Assembly: GCA_900755985.1 (NCBI GenBank)
Contig: CAAEIL010000297.1
Span: 1 to 16,056 of the forward strand
Reading direction: 5' to 3'
DNA length: 16,056 nucleotides
Source of the DNA: Bacteroidales bacterium
Lineage (GTDB): Bacteria; Bacteroidota; Bacteroidia; Bacteroidales; Muribaculaceae
A program made the position numbers and the translations under genes. Positions 6,691 to 13,971 of this stretch are shown here, in pieces; the stretch's first letter is position 1, and each line of letters opens with the position of its first letter. Below the pieces are notes generated by a model, which was not told the origin of the DNA, ran no database searches, and saw nothing but the letters and a program-made list of their open reading frames with translations.

Positions 6691-7068
6691 ATGAACCGAA
6701 TTTGCATCAATGGGCGTGACGAGCTTATCATAATTGATTTGTCCAAGGTGGCTTTTTTTAAGGCCGATGTGGACTATACCATTTTATATTTTATCAGTGG
6801 CATGACAACGACTCTGCCACTGAACCTTGCGCGTATCGAAGCTTTGCTTATCGGTGTCCCCAAATCCAAGTTCTGCGATTTTATTCGTCTTGGCCGAAGT
6901 GCCATTATAAATCAGGGATACCTTTTCCGTATACAGACACTGCATCAGAAACTGATATTGTCCGATGGTGTGAAGATGATTAATGTCACGGTATCGAAAG
7001 ATGCTTTGAAAAAATATAAGCAGTTTATCGCCCAAAGGTACAGTCCGCCGAGAAACAGCGAGGTTTAA
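6691..7068 (+). CDS. Stand-alone LytTR-type DNA-binding regulator
   Basis: A 125-residue protein made almost entirely of a LytTR domain, with no receiver, sensor or membrane part. LytTR domains bind DNA through a beta-rich fold and are usually fused to response-regulator receivers. The family pattern is clear: I.l..V.ff.Ad.dYt.ly, then CDFIRLGRSAIINQGYLFRI (61-80 region FCDFIRLGRS), then a closing LILSDG...NVTVSKDALKKYKQFI. The Arg-Ser pair in RLGRSAIIN corresponds to the R(I/V)hRS.iVN segment. Without a receiver it cannot be switched by phosphorylation in the usual way. It could act with a partner, or as a constitutive or autoregulated factor. The next gene, 113 bases downstream, encodes a very acidic protein and has its own -7 element. 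The inverted repeats upstream are candidate binding sites. Confidence 0.82.
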   Translation: MNRICINGRDELIIIDLSKVAFFKADVDYTILYFISGMTTTLPLNLARIEALLIGVPKSKFCDFIRLGRSAIINQGYLFRIQTLHQKLILSDGVKMINVTVSKDALKKYKQFIAQRYSPPRNSEV

Positions 7069-7112
7069 TCGAAAATAGTACTGCGAGCGATACGTTTTCT
7101 TGGCTATTTCAT

Positions 7113-7120
7113 TATTTTTG
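7113..7120 (+). promoter_or_regulatory. -7 element TATTTTTG before the acidic-protein gene
   Basis: TATTTTTG is identical to the -7 element of the LytTR promoter upstream. There is no correctly spaced TTTG; a TTG at 7100-7102 is only 10 bases away. Weak -33 recognition would fit a promoter that needs an activator, possibly the adjacent LytTR protein, but that is inference. Confidence 0.45.
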
Positions 7121-7125
7121 TAACT

Positions 7126-7160
7126 GAGATGCCGGTTTTAGGCGTGATGACGGCAATCTC
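7126..7160 (+). promoter_or_regulatory. Hairpin in the predicted 5' leader of the acidic-protein mRNA
   Basis: GAGATGCCG (7126-7134) pairs with CGGCAATCTC (7151-7160) over nine bases with one bulge, around a 16-base loop. It would sit at or within a few bases of the predicted transcript start and ends 21 bases before the ATG at 7182. A role in mRNA stability or regulated translation is possible. Confidence 0.45.
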
Positions 7161-7181
7161 ATTCTTAGATACAGTTGCACT

Positions 7182-7676
7182 ATGAATATTTTTGACCACA
7201 ATAATCATTTTGTCGGACAGCGATTCGACAGGGATGGATACATAGTCGAATCTGACTTGTCTGATGATGGTGAGAGTGAAGATGTCTCTGTCTATGACAT
7301 CAATGAATGTTTTGCCGACTTAAATTCGGATGCGGCGTTGATAGATGTAGATGAGAGTGGATCTGTGACGCCAGTCGAGTTAACCGGCGATGATGTCTAT
7401 GACATCAACGTCCGTGTGTCGGAATGTGCTGATGATTCGCTTCAGTCTGATCATGTAAGCCTTATTGACGTGGATACCAATAACGATTACGAGATTGTTA
7501 TTGATTATGACGGAAATGAAATCGTTAGTTCGGAACCTGATGATGATGTCAGTGTTACGATATGCGATTATGATGGATATGTACCCGAGTCAGATGGGGA
7601 TGTTTCAGGCATGGACTATGATGAAGATCGGTTTGGCGGCTACGATTTAACGGATTTTGATCTCTCGTCCCAATAA
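7182..7676 (+). CDS. Lysine-free, Asp-rich acidic protein with EF-hand-like loop
   Basis: A 164-residue protein of no family I can name with confidence. By my count it has 36 Asp and 12 Glu but only 4 Arg and no Lys, so it must be strongly acidic. It has no signal peptide or membrane segment. Residues 55-66 (DVDESGSVTPVE) fit the EF-hand/dockerin loop DxDxSGxhxxxE exactly. A second loop at 96-107 (DVDTNNDYEIVI) is degenerate, lacking the final Glu. There is an internal duplication: VYDIN occurs at 38-42 and 73-77, and LIDVD at 53-57 and 94-98. Calcium binding is therefore plausible, and a DNA-mimic or chaperone-like role cannot be excluded. It resembles my memory of Bacteroidales hypothetical proteins rich in DVDxDG repeats. 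Its placement after a LytTR regulator may be functional. Confidence 0.72.
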   Translation: MNIFDHNNHFVGQRFDRDGYIVESDLSDDGESEDVSVYDINECFADLNSDAALIDVDESGSVTPVELTGDDVYDINVRVSECADDSLQSDHVSLIDVDTNNDYEIVIDYDGNEIVSSEPDDDVSVTICDYDGYVPESDGDVSGMDYDEDRFGGYDLTDFDLSSQ

Positions 7677-7834
7677 TCAGTCGTCACAGGCGACACATTG
7701 TTTTTTAAGAAACACGGTATGTCTGCCAGCCATGCTTACGACATGAAGGCCGCCTCATATATGGCATAATGTCCGTGCAGGCAATGTATTTGAAGTCACG
7801 GAAATACTCCGGCACTGAGGCGTGAAAAAATAAA

Positions 7835-7874
7835 CCGAAGGACACAGGGTCTTGGCATAACCCGTGTTCTTCGG
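7835..7874. terminator. Bidirectional terminator between the acidic-protein and amylase genes
   Basis: CCGAAGGACACAGGGT (7835-7850) pairs with ACCCGTGTTCTTCGG (7860-7874) with one bulge and one wobble. On the minus strand the hairpin is followed by TTTATTTTTT, a good T-tract for the amylase gene. On the plus strand the flank is only TATCTT. The rest of 7677-7911 holds no gene that I can support. Confidence 0.75.
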
Positions 7875-7911
7875 TATCTTAATCCCTTGTGGCAGGTAAA
7901 TGAACGAAGTT

Positions 7912-9342
7912 TTATTCGGCCGTGAGGAGGTATGAGCTCAGCGGAGCGAGTCGTCCTTCAAGAAGGCCTTTGCGGACTTTGAATGTTGTGTTGTGAACAG
8001 CATCGGTATATGTGCCGTCTGGGAGTGTCGTGGCCATTTTGACTTTAGCGTTTTTATCAGAGATGTTGATGACAGCAGCGCCTTTGTTGCCACGGCATAC
8101 TTCGAGGACATCGCCTTTTTCGGAAGTGTAAATAGATTCGTCCAATCCGCTCATGGCGTCACGGAAGTGGTTGACGGCAACAACCTCAGGATGCTTGAAC
8201 TCATCGTTGCCACGCTCGCCGATGCGGTTGTTGCCCCAGTAATTCTGGCGAGTAGAGCCGGCAGGACGGCTGTAGAAGAGAGGACGTCCGCCCGGACGTG
8301 CTGTGATGAATACCCATCCGGCACGTATCTGGTCATCACTGAGACCGGCCGATTCGTGGGCATTGCAGTATGTGTCGTGACTTTCGACCCAGGTGACAAG
8401 ATGCTCGGCCGGTACGGGATGGTGCCAGTCTTTGAGATCGGTTCCGGTGGCATTGCCTTTGGCAAGAACATCGCGCAGGACATGGCCGTAACCGCTGGCT
8501 GTCTGGTCCATATATTCGGCATATTCTGTCTCTTTGGTGTTTTTATCCTGAAGTACTTCGCCGTAAATGAATATGCTGTCGGGCATGAGCATGGACAGGC
8601 CTTTGACGCCTTCTTTGCCGGTAGCTATGTCCCAGAAGTTGTTGCGCTTTGATTTGGGGTCGAGGGGGTCGGAGGGAAGGCCTATGTGCTTGGCTGTGTC
8701 ATAGCGGAAACCACGGGCGCCAAGGTTGATAAGGTCGTTGACATATTGCAGGTAGTAGTGTTGGAAATCAGGATTTTCGGTGTCGACGTCGGGAAGACCG
8801 CCCATCTGACCGGTGGTGCACTGCAGACGGTCGTTGTAGTCGCGGATTTCGGTGAACCCGTTGGCATGGTATAGATTATTGTGGCCGCCGACGGCGTTGT
8901 CAAGACCGGGGAGTACGGCATGGTGGTCTATTGCTGTGTGGTTGGGCAGTACGTCGACAATAATCTTGATGCCGTATTTGTAGGCGCTGTCGCACATGGC
9001 GCGGAAGCTGTCGCGGTTGCCGAGCATGTAGTTGCCTATTGTCCAGTCTGTAGGCTGGTAATAGTAGTACCATTTGCCCATTACCGAGTCTCCGGGCTGT
9101 GAGAATAAAGCCATACCGCCGTTGTCACCGACATAGCATGCCTGGGCGGGCGATGTCTGAACGTAGTCATAGCCGGCGGCGGCTATTTCAGGCATGGATT
9201 TGGCAATGTTGTCGAAGTTCCATGTCCAGGCATGAAGTATGACTTCGTCATCGGCCGGACGGGTGGCTTTTGTTCGGGCCTCCATTGCCGGGGAAAGAGA
9301 GATTAGCAGAGCGAGGGCTGCGAGTGAGCAGGATTTTTTCAT
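7912..9342 (-). CDS. Secreted GH13 alpha-amylase, AmyE-like
   Basis: A 476-residue alpha-amylase that hydrolyses internal alpha-1,4 bonds of starch or glycogen. A signal peptide (MKKSCSLAALALLISLSPAMEA) without a lipobox suggests a soluble periplasmic or secreted enzyme, unlike the lipoprotein SusG. The four GH13 regions are intact: DVLPNH (130-135), GFRYDTAKH with nucleophile Asp215, IYGEVL with acid/base Glu262, and ESHD with Asp323. Several stretches closely resemble Bacillus subtilis AmyE (subfamily GH13_28), such as YMDQTASGYGH, LVTWVESHDTY and LPDGTY, so I place it there rather than with Sus enzymes. A short beta-sandwich domain C closes the protein, and no starch-binding module is seen. 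No susCD pair or regulator is adjacent. It has its own promoter and terminator, so it is a single-gene unit. Confidence 0.93.
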   Translation of the reverse strand: MKKSCSLAALALLISLSPAMEARTKATRPADDEVILHAWTWNFDNIAKSMPEIAAAGYDYVQTSPAQACYVGDNGGMALFSQPGDSVMGKWYYYYQPTDWTIGNYMLGNRDSFRAMCDSAYKYGIKIIVDVLPNHTAIDHHAVLPGLDNAVGGHNNLYHANGFTEIRDYNDRLQCTTGQMGGLPDVDTENPDFQHYYLQYVNDLINLGARGFRYDTAKHIGLPSDPLDPKSKRNNFWDIATGKEGVKGLSMLMPDSIFIYGEVLQDKNTKETEYAEYMDQTASGYGHVLRDVLAKGNATGTDLKDWHHPVPAEHLVTWVESHDTYCNAHESAGLSDDQIRAGWVFITARPGGRPLFYSRPAGSTRQNYWGNNRIGERGNDEFKHPEVVAVNHFRDAMSGLDESIYTSEKGDVLEVCRGNKGAAVINISDKNAKVKMATTLPDGTYTDAVHNTTFKVRKGLLEGRLAPLSSYLLTAE

Positions 9343-9438
9343 GATAATTTGCTATAATTAAAGAAGGTTGAGTCAGAGGTTTTTACTGGTGTCCGAAATT
9401 CTGAATGTCCGGAATACGGCGTACAGAATATTCCACAG

Positions 9439-9470
9439 CAAAGTTAGCGATTTTTGAACAAATCTGCAAA
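9439..9470 (-). promoter_or_regulatory. Promoter of the alpha-amylase gene
   Basis: On the minus strand, TTTG (9467-9470), exactly 20 bases, then TAACTTTG (9439-9446) fully fits the Bacteroidetes consensus. The leader is about 90 bases. It contains an imperfect palindrome at 9392-9413 (TCCG...CGGA ends), a possible operator or mRNA structure. No catabolite or maltose-regulator site was recognised. Confidence 0.7.
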
Positions 9471-9574
9471 TGACTTCAGCGCAGAGTTTCTAAAGTCGGC
9501 AGGGTTGCTAAGTCAGAGGCGTGGCTCTTAATCTGCTTTGTCGGAGAAGTTGAGGCTATCTCCCGAGCGAATGG

Positions 9575-9970
9575 TTACGGGCATGAAATAGACCCGATAT
9601 AATGTCCGATATAGAGTAAGACAAAGCCGACCAAAACACTTGCGAGTAAGTAGCCGAGGGCTGTCAATGCTTGTGTAGGGCTTCCCGTGAACAATAAGTA
9701 GTTTTCGTTGACAAATGTAGAAAAAGTAGTGAATCCTCCGCAGAATCCGACGGTCAGGAGCAGTCGTAATTCGGGATTCAGCAGTTTGCCTTGGTCTATA
9801 AGGCCATACAGGACCCCAATTATGAGACATCCTAAGACGTTGACGGCAAATGTTCCCCACGGAAATGCCGAGTGCGGAAACAAGGACTGGATCCATTTGC
9901 TTGACAGGAAGCGGCAAGCTCCTCCGAGGCCACTTCCGGCAAATACGACAAAAATATTAAGCCAATTCAT
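9575..9970 (-). CDS. crcB: Fluoride ion channel CrcB/Fluc
   Basis: A 131-residue inner-membrane protein with four predicted membrane segments, the usual size for Fluc. It works as an antiparallel dimer that lets fluoride leave the cell and so protects enolase and pyrophosphatase. Family signatures are present: GLGGACRF (15-21, Arg20), WGTFAVNVLG (38-47, including the conserved Asn44), and GFCGGFTTFSTF (75-86), which holds the pore-lining Phe and Thr residues and the central sodium-site region. Only one copy is seen, so a homodimer is expected. It is the last gene of a minus-strand run, 93 bases after cysE. I found no fluoride riboswitch signature (GGNGAUGG-type) in that gap, so expression may depend on readthrough from the cys genes or an unrecognised promoter. 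Confidence 0.95.
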   Translation of the reverse strand: MNWLNIFVVFAGSGLGGACRFLSSKWIQSLFPHSAFPWGTFAVNVLGCLIIGVLYGLIDQGKLLNPELRLLLTVGFCGGFTTFSTFVNENYLLFTGSPTQALTALGYLLASVLVGFVLLYIGHYIGSISCP

Positions 9971-10063
9971 ATTATGTTATCGGGGAACAGGTATGGTTTC
10001 TTTAGCAGTTATTATCCGAACTTAAACAACAGACTCATGTCGTTGATTACGGCTGACGTGCTT

Positions 10064-10942
10064 TCATTCTGAGCTTCTCAGACTGTGGCCCTGAACAAGG
10101 CGCGAGTTTGCCGGGATGCTGTGCGTTAACCAGATATTGCCGCCGATGATACTGTGTGCCCCAATGGTGATGTTGCCAAGGACTGTCGCGTTGGAGTAGA
10201 TGGTTACATAATCTTCGATGATGGGGTGGCGAGGAATATTGACAGGATGCCCTTCGTTGTCGAGTTTGAAATTGCGGGCGCCCAAAGTCACACCTTGATA
10301 TATTTTTACATGGTGGCCTATGCGGCAAGTCTCGCCGATTACGATACCTGTTCCGTGGTCAATGGAGAAGTGGGGCCCGATTTTAGCTGCGGGATGTATG
10401 TCGATTCCGGTCTTGGAGTGTGCCAGCTCTGTGATGATGCGTGGCAGCAGCGGCACTCCGGCCAGAAGCAGGACATGCGCGCAGCGGTAATGAATCATTG
10501 CCTCGGCTCCGGGATAGCAGAAGATAACTTCGGCGGTAGACACTGCCGCAGGGTCGTTCTCGTACATGGCCGTGACGTCGGTCATTAATTGCGAGCGTAT
10601 TTCAGGCAAAGAATATATGAAGTCGAGGGCGATGTCAGATGCGCGACAATCTCCCCTGCAGCCTGTAAGGTTAAAGCTGCGCTCGATTTGCTCACTGAGG
10701 AGGCTGTGCAGCCTTTCGACATTGACTCCGGTAAAATATTTACCCATTTCGGCTTCATACCTGTGTGTGTCCAGCAGACCGGGAAAGAGAACGGCTTTGA
10801 TTAGCGATATTATCTGTCTTATGGTGTCGAGAGAGGGCAGGGGGCCGGCGGGACCGGCGCTGTCTGCCGTCATGGTGCTGTTGCTTTGTGCAATCAGCGA
10901 TATTGCGTCTCGCAGGGAGCGCGCGAGGTCCCGGCCTGTCAT
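10064..10942 (-). CDS. cysE: Serine O-acetyltransferase
   Basis: A 292-residue enzyme that transfers acetyl from acetyl-CoA to L-serine, giving O-acetylserine for cysteine synthesis in the cytoplasm. The N-terminal helical domain (1-150) is followed by a left-handed beta-helix of hexapeptide repeats (about 175-285). The signature SIDHGTGIVIGET carries the likely catalytic Asp195-His196 pair. The start codon overlaps the cysK stop in an ATGA arrangement, so the two are translationally coupled and presumably made together. The C-terminus reads HSLRSSE and does not end in the isoleucine that E. coli-type enzymes insert into the CysK active site. Assembly of a classical cysteine synthase complex is therefore doubtful. 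Length and architecture are closer to the EpsC-like enzymes common in Bacteroidetes than to E. coli CysE. Confidence 0.94.
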   Translation of the reverse strand: MTGRDLARSLRDAISLIAQSNSTMTADSAGPAGPLPSLDTIRQIISLIKAVLFPGLLDTHRYEAEMGKYFTGVNVERLHSLLSEQIERSFNLTGCRGDCRASDIALDFIYSLPEIRSQLMTDVTAMYENDPAAVSTAEVIFCYPGAEAMIHYRCAHVLLLAGVPLLPRIITELAHSKTGIDIHPAAKIGPHFSIDHGTGIVIGETCRIGHHVKIYQGVTLGARNFKLDNEGHPVNIPRHPIIEDYVTIYSNATVLGNITIGAHSIIGGNIWLTHSIPANSRLVQGHSLRSSE

Positions 10943-11880
10943 GGTTGAGGGTCGTTAAAGAGGTCGGTGGATAGGTATCGCTCGCCCGTGTCTGGTAAAA
11001 GGACAACGATATTGCGGCCGTCGAAGTTGTCTCGGCGGGCAAGGGCGGTTGCCGCCGCCAATGCCGCTCCTGACGAGTATCCGGCGAGTATGCCCTCGGT
11101 AGATGCCAGAATGCGTGCAGAGTCACGGGCTTGCTCGTCGCTTACCGGAACCACGACATCTACGACCGAGGCATCGAAGTTGTCAGGAATCATACCGGCA
11201 CCTATGCCCTGTATTTTGTGAGGACCGGCTTTGCCTCCCGACAACACGGGTGATGAGGCCGGTTCGACTGCGACGACCCAAATTTTGGGGTCGAGTCCCT
11301 TGAGGGCGCGTCCTGTACCTGATACAGTTCCTCCGGTGCCGACTCCTGCAACGAAGGCGGCGACTTTACCCGAGGTGTCGCGCCATATTTCGCGTGCTGT
11401 GGTCTGGGTATGGGCCATGGGATTTGCAGGGTTGTCAAACTGCCCGAGGATAATACTTCCGTTAATTTCGTCGCGAAGTTGCGATGCGCGTTTTATCGCT
11501 CCGGCCATTCCTTGGTTGCCGGGTGTGAGTATTATCTCGGCGCCGAGAGCGGAGAGTATGTTGCGGCGTTCGAGACTCATGGTCTCGGGCATTGTCAGGA
11601 TTACGCGATAGCCGCGCAGTCGTCCTATCCATGCCAGGCCTATACCGGTGTTGCCGCTCGTGGGCTCGATTATGGTACCACCGGGACGCAAACGTCCGGC
11701 GACTTCGGCGTCGAGTATCATTGACAGTGCTACGCGATCCTTGACGCTGCCACCGGGATTGAATGATTCAACTTTGGCGAGTATACGTCCTTTCAATCCG
11801 AGTTTCTTTCCCAGCCGGTCAAGAGCGACAAGTGGCGTGTCGCCTATAAGTTCGCTCAGGTCATTATAAATGTTTGACAT
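10939..11880 (-). CDS. cysK: Cysteine synthase A (O-acetylserine sulfhydrylase)
   Basis: A 313-residue PLP enzyme that makes L-cysteine from O-acetylserine and sulfide. The start is set at the ATG at 11878-11880 (MSNIYNDLSELIGDTPLVAL), which matches the family N-terminus; the frame extends 34 codons further upstream with unrelated sequence that overlaps the aguB end. Lys47 in NPGGSVKDR forms the Schiff base with PLP, TSGNTG (74-79) binds the substrate carboxylate, and GVGTGGTVSGTGR is the phosphate-binding loop. The C-terminal LLPDTGERYLST is typical of CysK. It overlaps cysE downstream by four bases, forming a serine-to-cysteine pair. aguB lies 35 bases upstream, so the whole set may be one transcript. 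No cysteine-responsive element was recognised. Confidence 0.97.
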   Translation of the reverse strand: MSNIYNDLSELIGDTPLVALDRLGKKLGLKGRILAKVESFNPGGSVKDRVALSMILDAEVAGRLRPGGTIIEPTSGNTGIGLAWIGRLRGYRVILTMPETMSLERRNILSALGAEIILTPGNQGMAGAIKRASQLRDEINGSIILGQFDNPANPMAHTQTTAREIWRDTSGKVAAFVAGVGTGGTVSGTGRALKGLDPKIWVVAVEPASSPVLSGGKAGPHKIQGIGAGMIPDNFDASVVDVVVPVSDEQARDSARILASTEGILAGYSSGAALAAATALARRDNFDGRNIVVLLPDTGERYLSTDLFNDPQP

Positions 11881-11915
11881 TTTGATATAATGTTTATCTG
11901 TGTATGTCAGTATGT

Positions 11916-12806
11916 TCAGTCGATATATCGTTTGATTAGGCCGCCGTATGCGTCGATACGACGGTCGCGCAGAAAAGGCCACCAGCGTCTTACCTGTTCG
12001 CTGCGTGTCAGGTCGATGTTGACAATGTGTGCGACTTCTTCGTCTTCGGGAGCCCTATACAGAAATTCGCCCTGTGGTCCGGCTACGAAGCTGCTGCCCC
12101 AGAAGTGTATGCCTTGTGTGGCCCCTGTCGGGTCTGGCTCGAAGCCTGTGCGGTTGACGGCGACAAGCGGAAGACCGTTGGCCACGGCGTGTCCGCGCTG
12201 GATTGTTGTCCATGCCTCGCGTTGTCTTTGCTGCTCGTCGGCGCTATCTGAGCTTTCGTATCCGATGGCGGTGGGATATATCAGTATTTCTGCTCCCTGA
12301 AGTGCCATCAGTCGTGCGGCTTCGGGATACCATTGATCCCAGCAGACCAGCACGCCAAGGCGTCCAACCGAAGTGTCAATGGGCTTGAAGCCGAGGTCGC
12401 CGGGAGTGAAGTAGAATTTTTCGTAATAGGCAGGGTCGTCGGGAATGTGCATCTTGCGGTATCGTCCGGCTTCGCTGCCGTCGGCGTCATAGACAACGGC
12501 GGTGTTGTGGTATAGTCCCGGTGCTCGCCGCTCGAACAGCGAACATACCAGAACGACGCCACATTCGTGGGCAAGTGACGAATAAAATTCGGTGTCTGCC
12601 GAAGGAATATCGACGGCAAGGTCGCAGAGGCCGACGTTTTCGCTCTGGCAGAAATAAAGCGAGTCGTGAAGTTCTTGGTTGACGATAAGACGGGCACCTT
12701 GGGCGGCAAGGTGTCGTATCTTGTCGGCGAGACGCCGGCGGTTATCGGCAATGTCGGCGGTGTTGTGTTGTTGTATGATGCCGGTGGACAGTATGTTGTA
12801 TTTCAT
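11916..12806 (-). CDS. aguB: N-carbamoylputrescine amidase
   Basis: A 296-residue cytoplasmic nitrilase-superfamily enzyme that hydrolyses N-carbamoylputrescine to putrescine, CO2 and ammonia. The Glu-Lys-Cys triad is visible: Glu45 in VNQELH, Lys118 in RYRKMHIPDDP, and Cys155 in VLVCWDQWYPEAARL. The stretch YYEKFYFTPGD and the end WPFLRDRRIDAYGGL are characteristic of the AguB branch rather than of other carbon-nitrogen hydrolases. Length is standard. The preceding gene (60 bases upstream) is agmatine deiminase, which makes its substrate, so function and context agree. Arginine decarboxylase, the source of agmatine, is not in the window. The start ATG at 12806 gives the conserved N-terminus without extra residues. 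Confidence 0.95.
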   Translation of the reverse strand: MKYNILSTGIIQQHNTADIADNRRRLADKIRHLAAQGARLIVNQELHDSLYFCQSENVGLCDLAVDIPSADTEFYSSLAHECGVVLVCSLFERRAPGLYHNTAVVYDADGSEAGRYRKMHIPDDPAYYEKFYFTPGDLGFKPIDTSVGRLGVLVCWDQWYPEAARLMALQGAEILIYPTAIGYESSDSADEQQRQREAWTTIQRGHAVANGLPLVAVNRTGFEPDPTGATQGIHFWGSSFVAGPQGEFLYRAPEDEEVAHIVNIDLTRSEQVRRWWPFLRDRRIDAYGGLIKRYID

Positions 12807-12866
12807 AAATGTGTCGGGGTTAGTTTGTTAAGGTCGTCTTGGCTGCGAGAAACGCCGGTACGCGCA

Positions 12867-13922
12867 CTACGGTAGCTGCATTGTCGCGCAGTGTAGCGAG
12901 CCATGCTGCTGAATAAGCGCCCGGCAGTCTACGCCAATGACTTCGCGGTCACAATATACGATGCGCAGCATCTGTGCGGCAAGCATGTCTTTGCGTGCCT
13001 GACCATAGGTGGGCATAAGTACTTTGGCCGGTGTTACAAGGTAGTTAGCGTATGTAGCGGGAAGCCGGTTGCCGTTGTCATCGTAAATCGGGTCGGGCAA
13101 CGGCAGCTCGATAAGGTTGTAAGGACGATTGTCAGCAGTCCTGAAACCGGCAAGCTGTCGGGCCATCAGCTGCAAACTGTCGTAATGCTCATCGTCAGGA
13201 TTGGTGCACCCGGTGTATATAATGGTACCGTGAGGTGCAAGACGGGCCAGAGTGTCAATATGTCCGTCAGTATCGTCGCCGGCAAGACCACCGTGACTTA
13301 CCCATAGAACACGATCAGCGCCGAGCCGTCGGCACAGCTGAGCTTCGATTTCGGCTTTTGTCAGAGAGTCGTTGCGGTTGGGGGCGAGCAGACAGCTTTC
13401 GCTTGTCATAAGTGTGCCGTGTCCGTCGCTTTCGACCGAGCCGCCTTCGAGCACAAAGTCCAAATTGTTGACCAGACGACAGTCGCCATGCATAGCATAG
13501 CCGAAAAGTGCTTTAGCCGACAGATGTCTGTTGGCCATGTTGTCAAGGTTGGCGGCGAATTTCATGCCCCAGCCATTGAAAACAAAGTCATTGAGCATGT
13601 ATCTACCGTCAATGTCGACAGTTGTGATGGGACCATAGTCGCGTACCCAGGTGTCGTTAGTCGGTATTTCGGCGAAGACCACTGACTGGCCGAGTCTTTC
13701 GAGCCTTCGACGTGCATCGTCAAGCTCGGGACCGAAAACCACTGTCACAAGCCCATTCTGTTGCAGGGCAAGTACAATTTTTTCATAGCAGTCACATACC
13801 TTGTCGAGCATATAAACCCAATCGGTTTTGCTGTGAGGCCACGCTACGAGAACTGCGCTCTGTGGCTCCCATTCTGCCGGCATCCTGATTCGGACTTTTT
13901 TATGCGGTGTGTCTTCGGACAT
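12867..13922 (-). CDS. aguA: Agmatine deiminase
   Basis: A 351-residue member of the peptidylarginine/agmatine deiminase family. It converts agmatine to N-carbamoylputrescine and ammonia, the step before AguB in putrescine synthesis. The guanidine-group enzyme fold is indicated by MPAEWEPQSAVLVAWPH (14-30), PTNDTWVRDYGPI (87-99), LEGGSVESDG (158-167), HIDTLAR with His221 and Asp223, and the C-terminal catalytic cysteine Cys345 in HGSLHCATMQLP. Length is close to that of other bacterial AguA proteins. No signal peptide is present, so it is cytoplasmic and distinct from the secreted Porphyromonas PPAD. It lies 49 bases after the small acidic protein gene and 60 bases before aguB. Together with aguB it supplies putrescine, a spermidine precursor, from arginine-derived agmatine. 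Confidence 0.95.
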   Translation of the reverse strand: MSEDTPHKKVRIRMPAEWEPQSAVLVAWPHSKTDWVYMLDKVCDCYEKIVLALQQNGLVTVVFGPELDDARRRLERLGQSVVFAEIPTNDTWVRDYGPITTVDIDGRYMLNDFVFNGWGMKFAANLDNMANRHLSAKALFGYAMHGDCRLVNNLDFVLEGGSVESDGHGTLMTSESCLLAPNRNDSLTKAEIEAQLCRRLGADRVLWVSHGGLAGDDTDGHIDTLARLAPHGTIIYTGCTNPDDEHYDSLQLMARQLAGFRTADNRPYNLIELPLPDPIYDDNGNRLPATYANYLVTPAKVLMPTYGQARKDMLAAQMLRIVYCDREVIGVDCRALIQQHGSLHCATMQLP

Positions 13923-13971
13923 CTTTTTCGTTGATATTGTGTGTCAGGTTATAAAAATATAGGGCGGTGGA

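Noticed and set aside
6486..6746. An 86-codon minus-strand frame upstream of the LytTR gene
   Set aside because: It overlaps the LytTR promoter and start, and its composition looks non-coding.
7993..8652. A 219-codon plus-strand frame inside the amylase gene
   Set aside because: It lies antisense to the conserved GH13 catalytic regions and arises from codon bias on the other strand.
9392..9413. Imperfect palindrome in the amylase leader as a definite operator
   Set aside because: Internal mismatches and a lack of known matching sites make it too weak for its own entry; it is noted with the promoter.
9971..10063. A fluoride riboswitch before crcB
   Set aside because: The gap lacks the conserved GGNGAUGG-type core and its pseudoknot partners, as far as can be judged by eye.
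10939..11982. The longer 347-residue cysK start at 11982
   Set aside because: The extra 34 residues (MAFSARPSYRRIRR...) are unlike the family N-terminus and overlap the end of aguB; the ATG at 11880 gives the conserved start.
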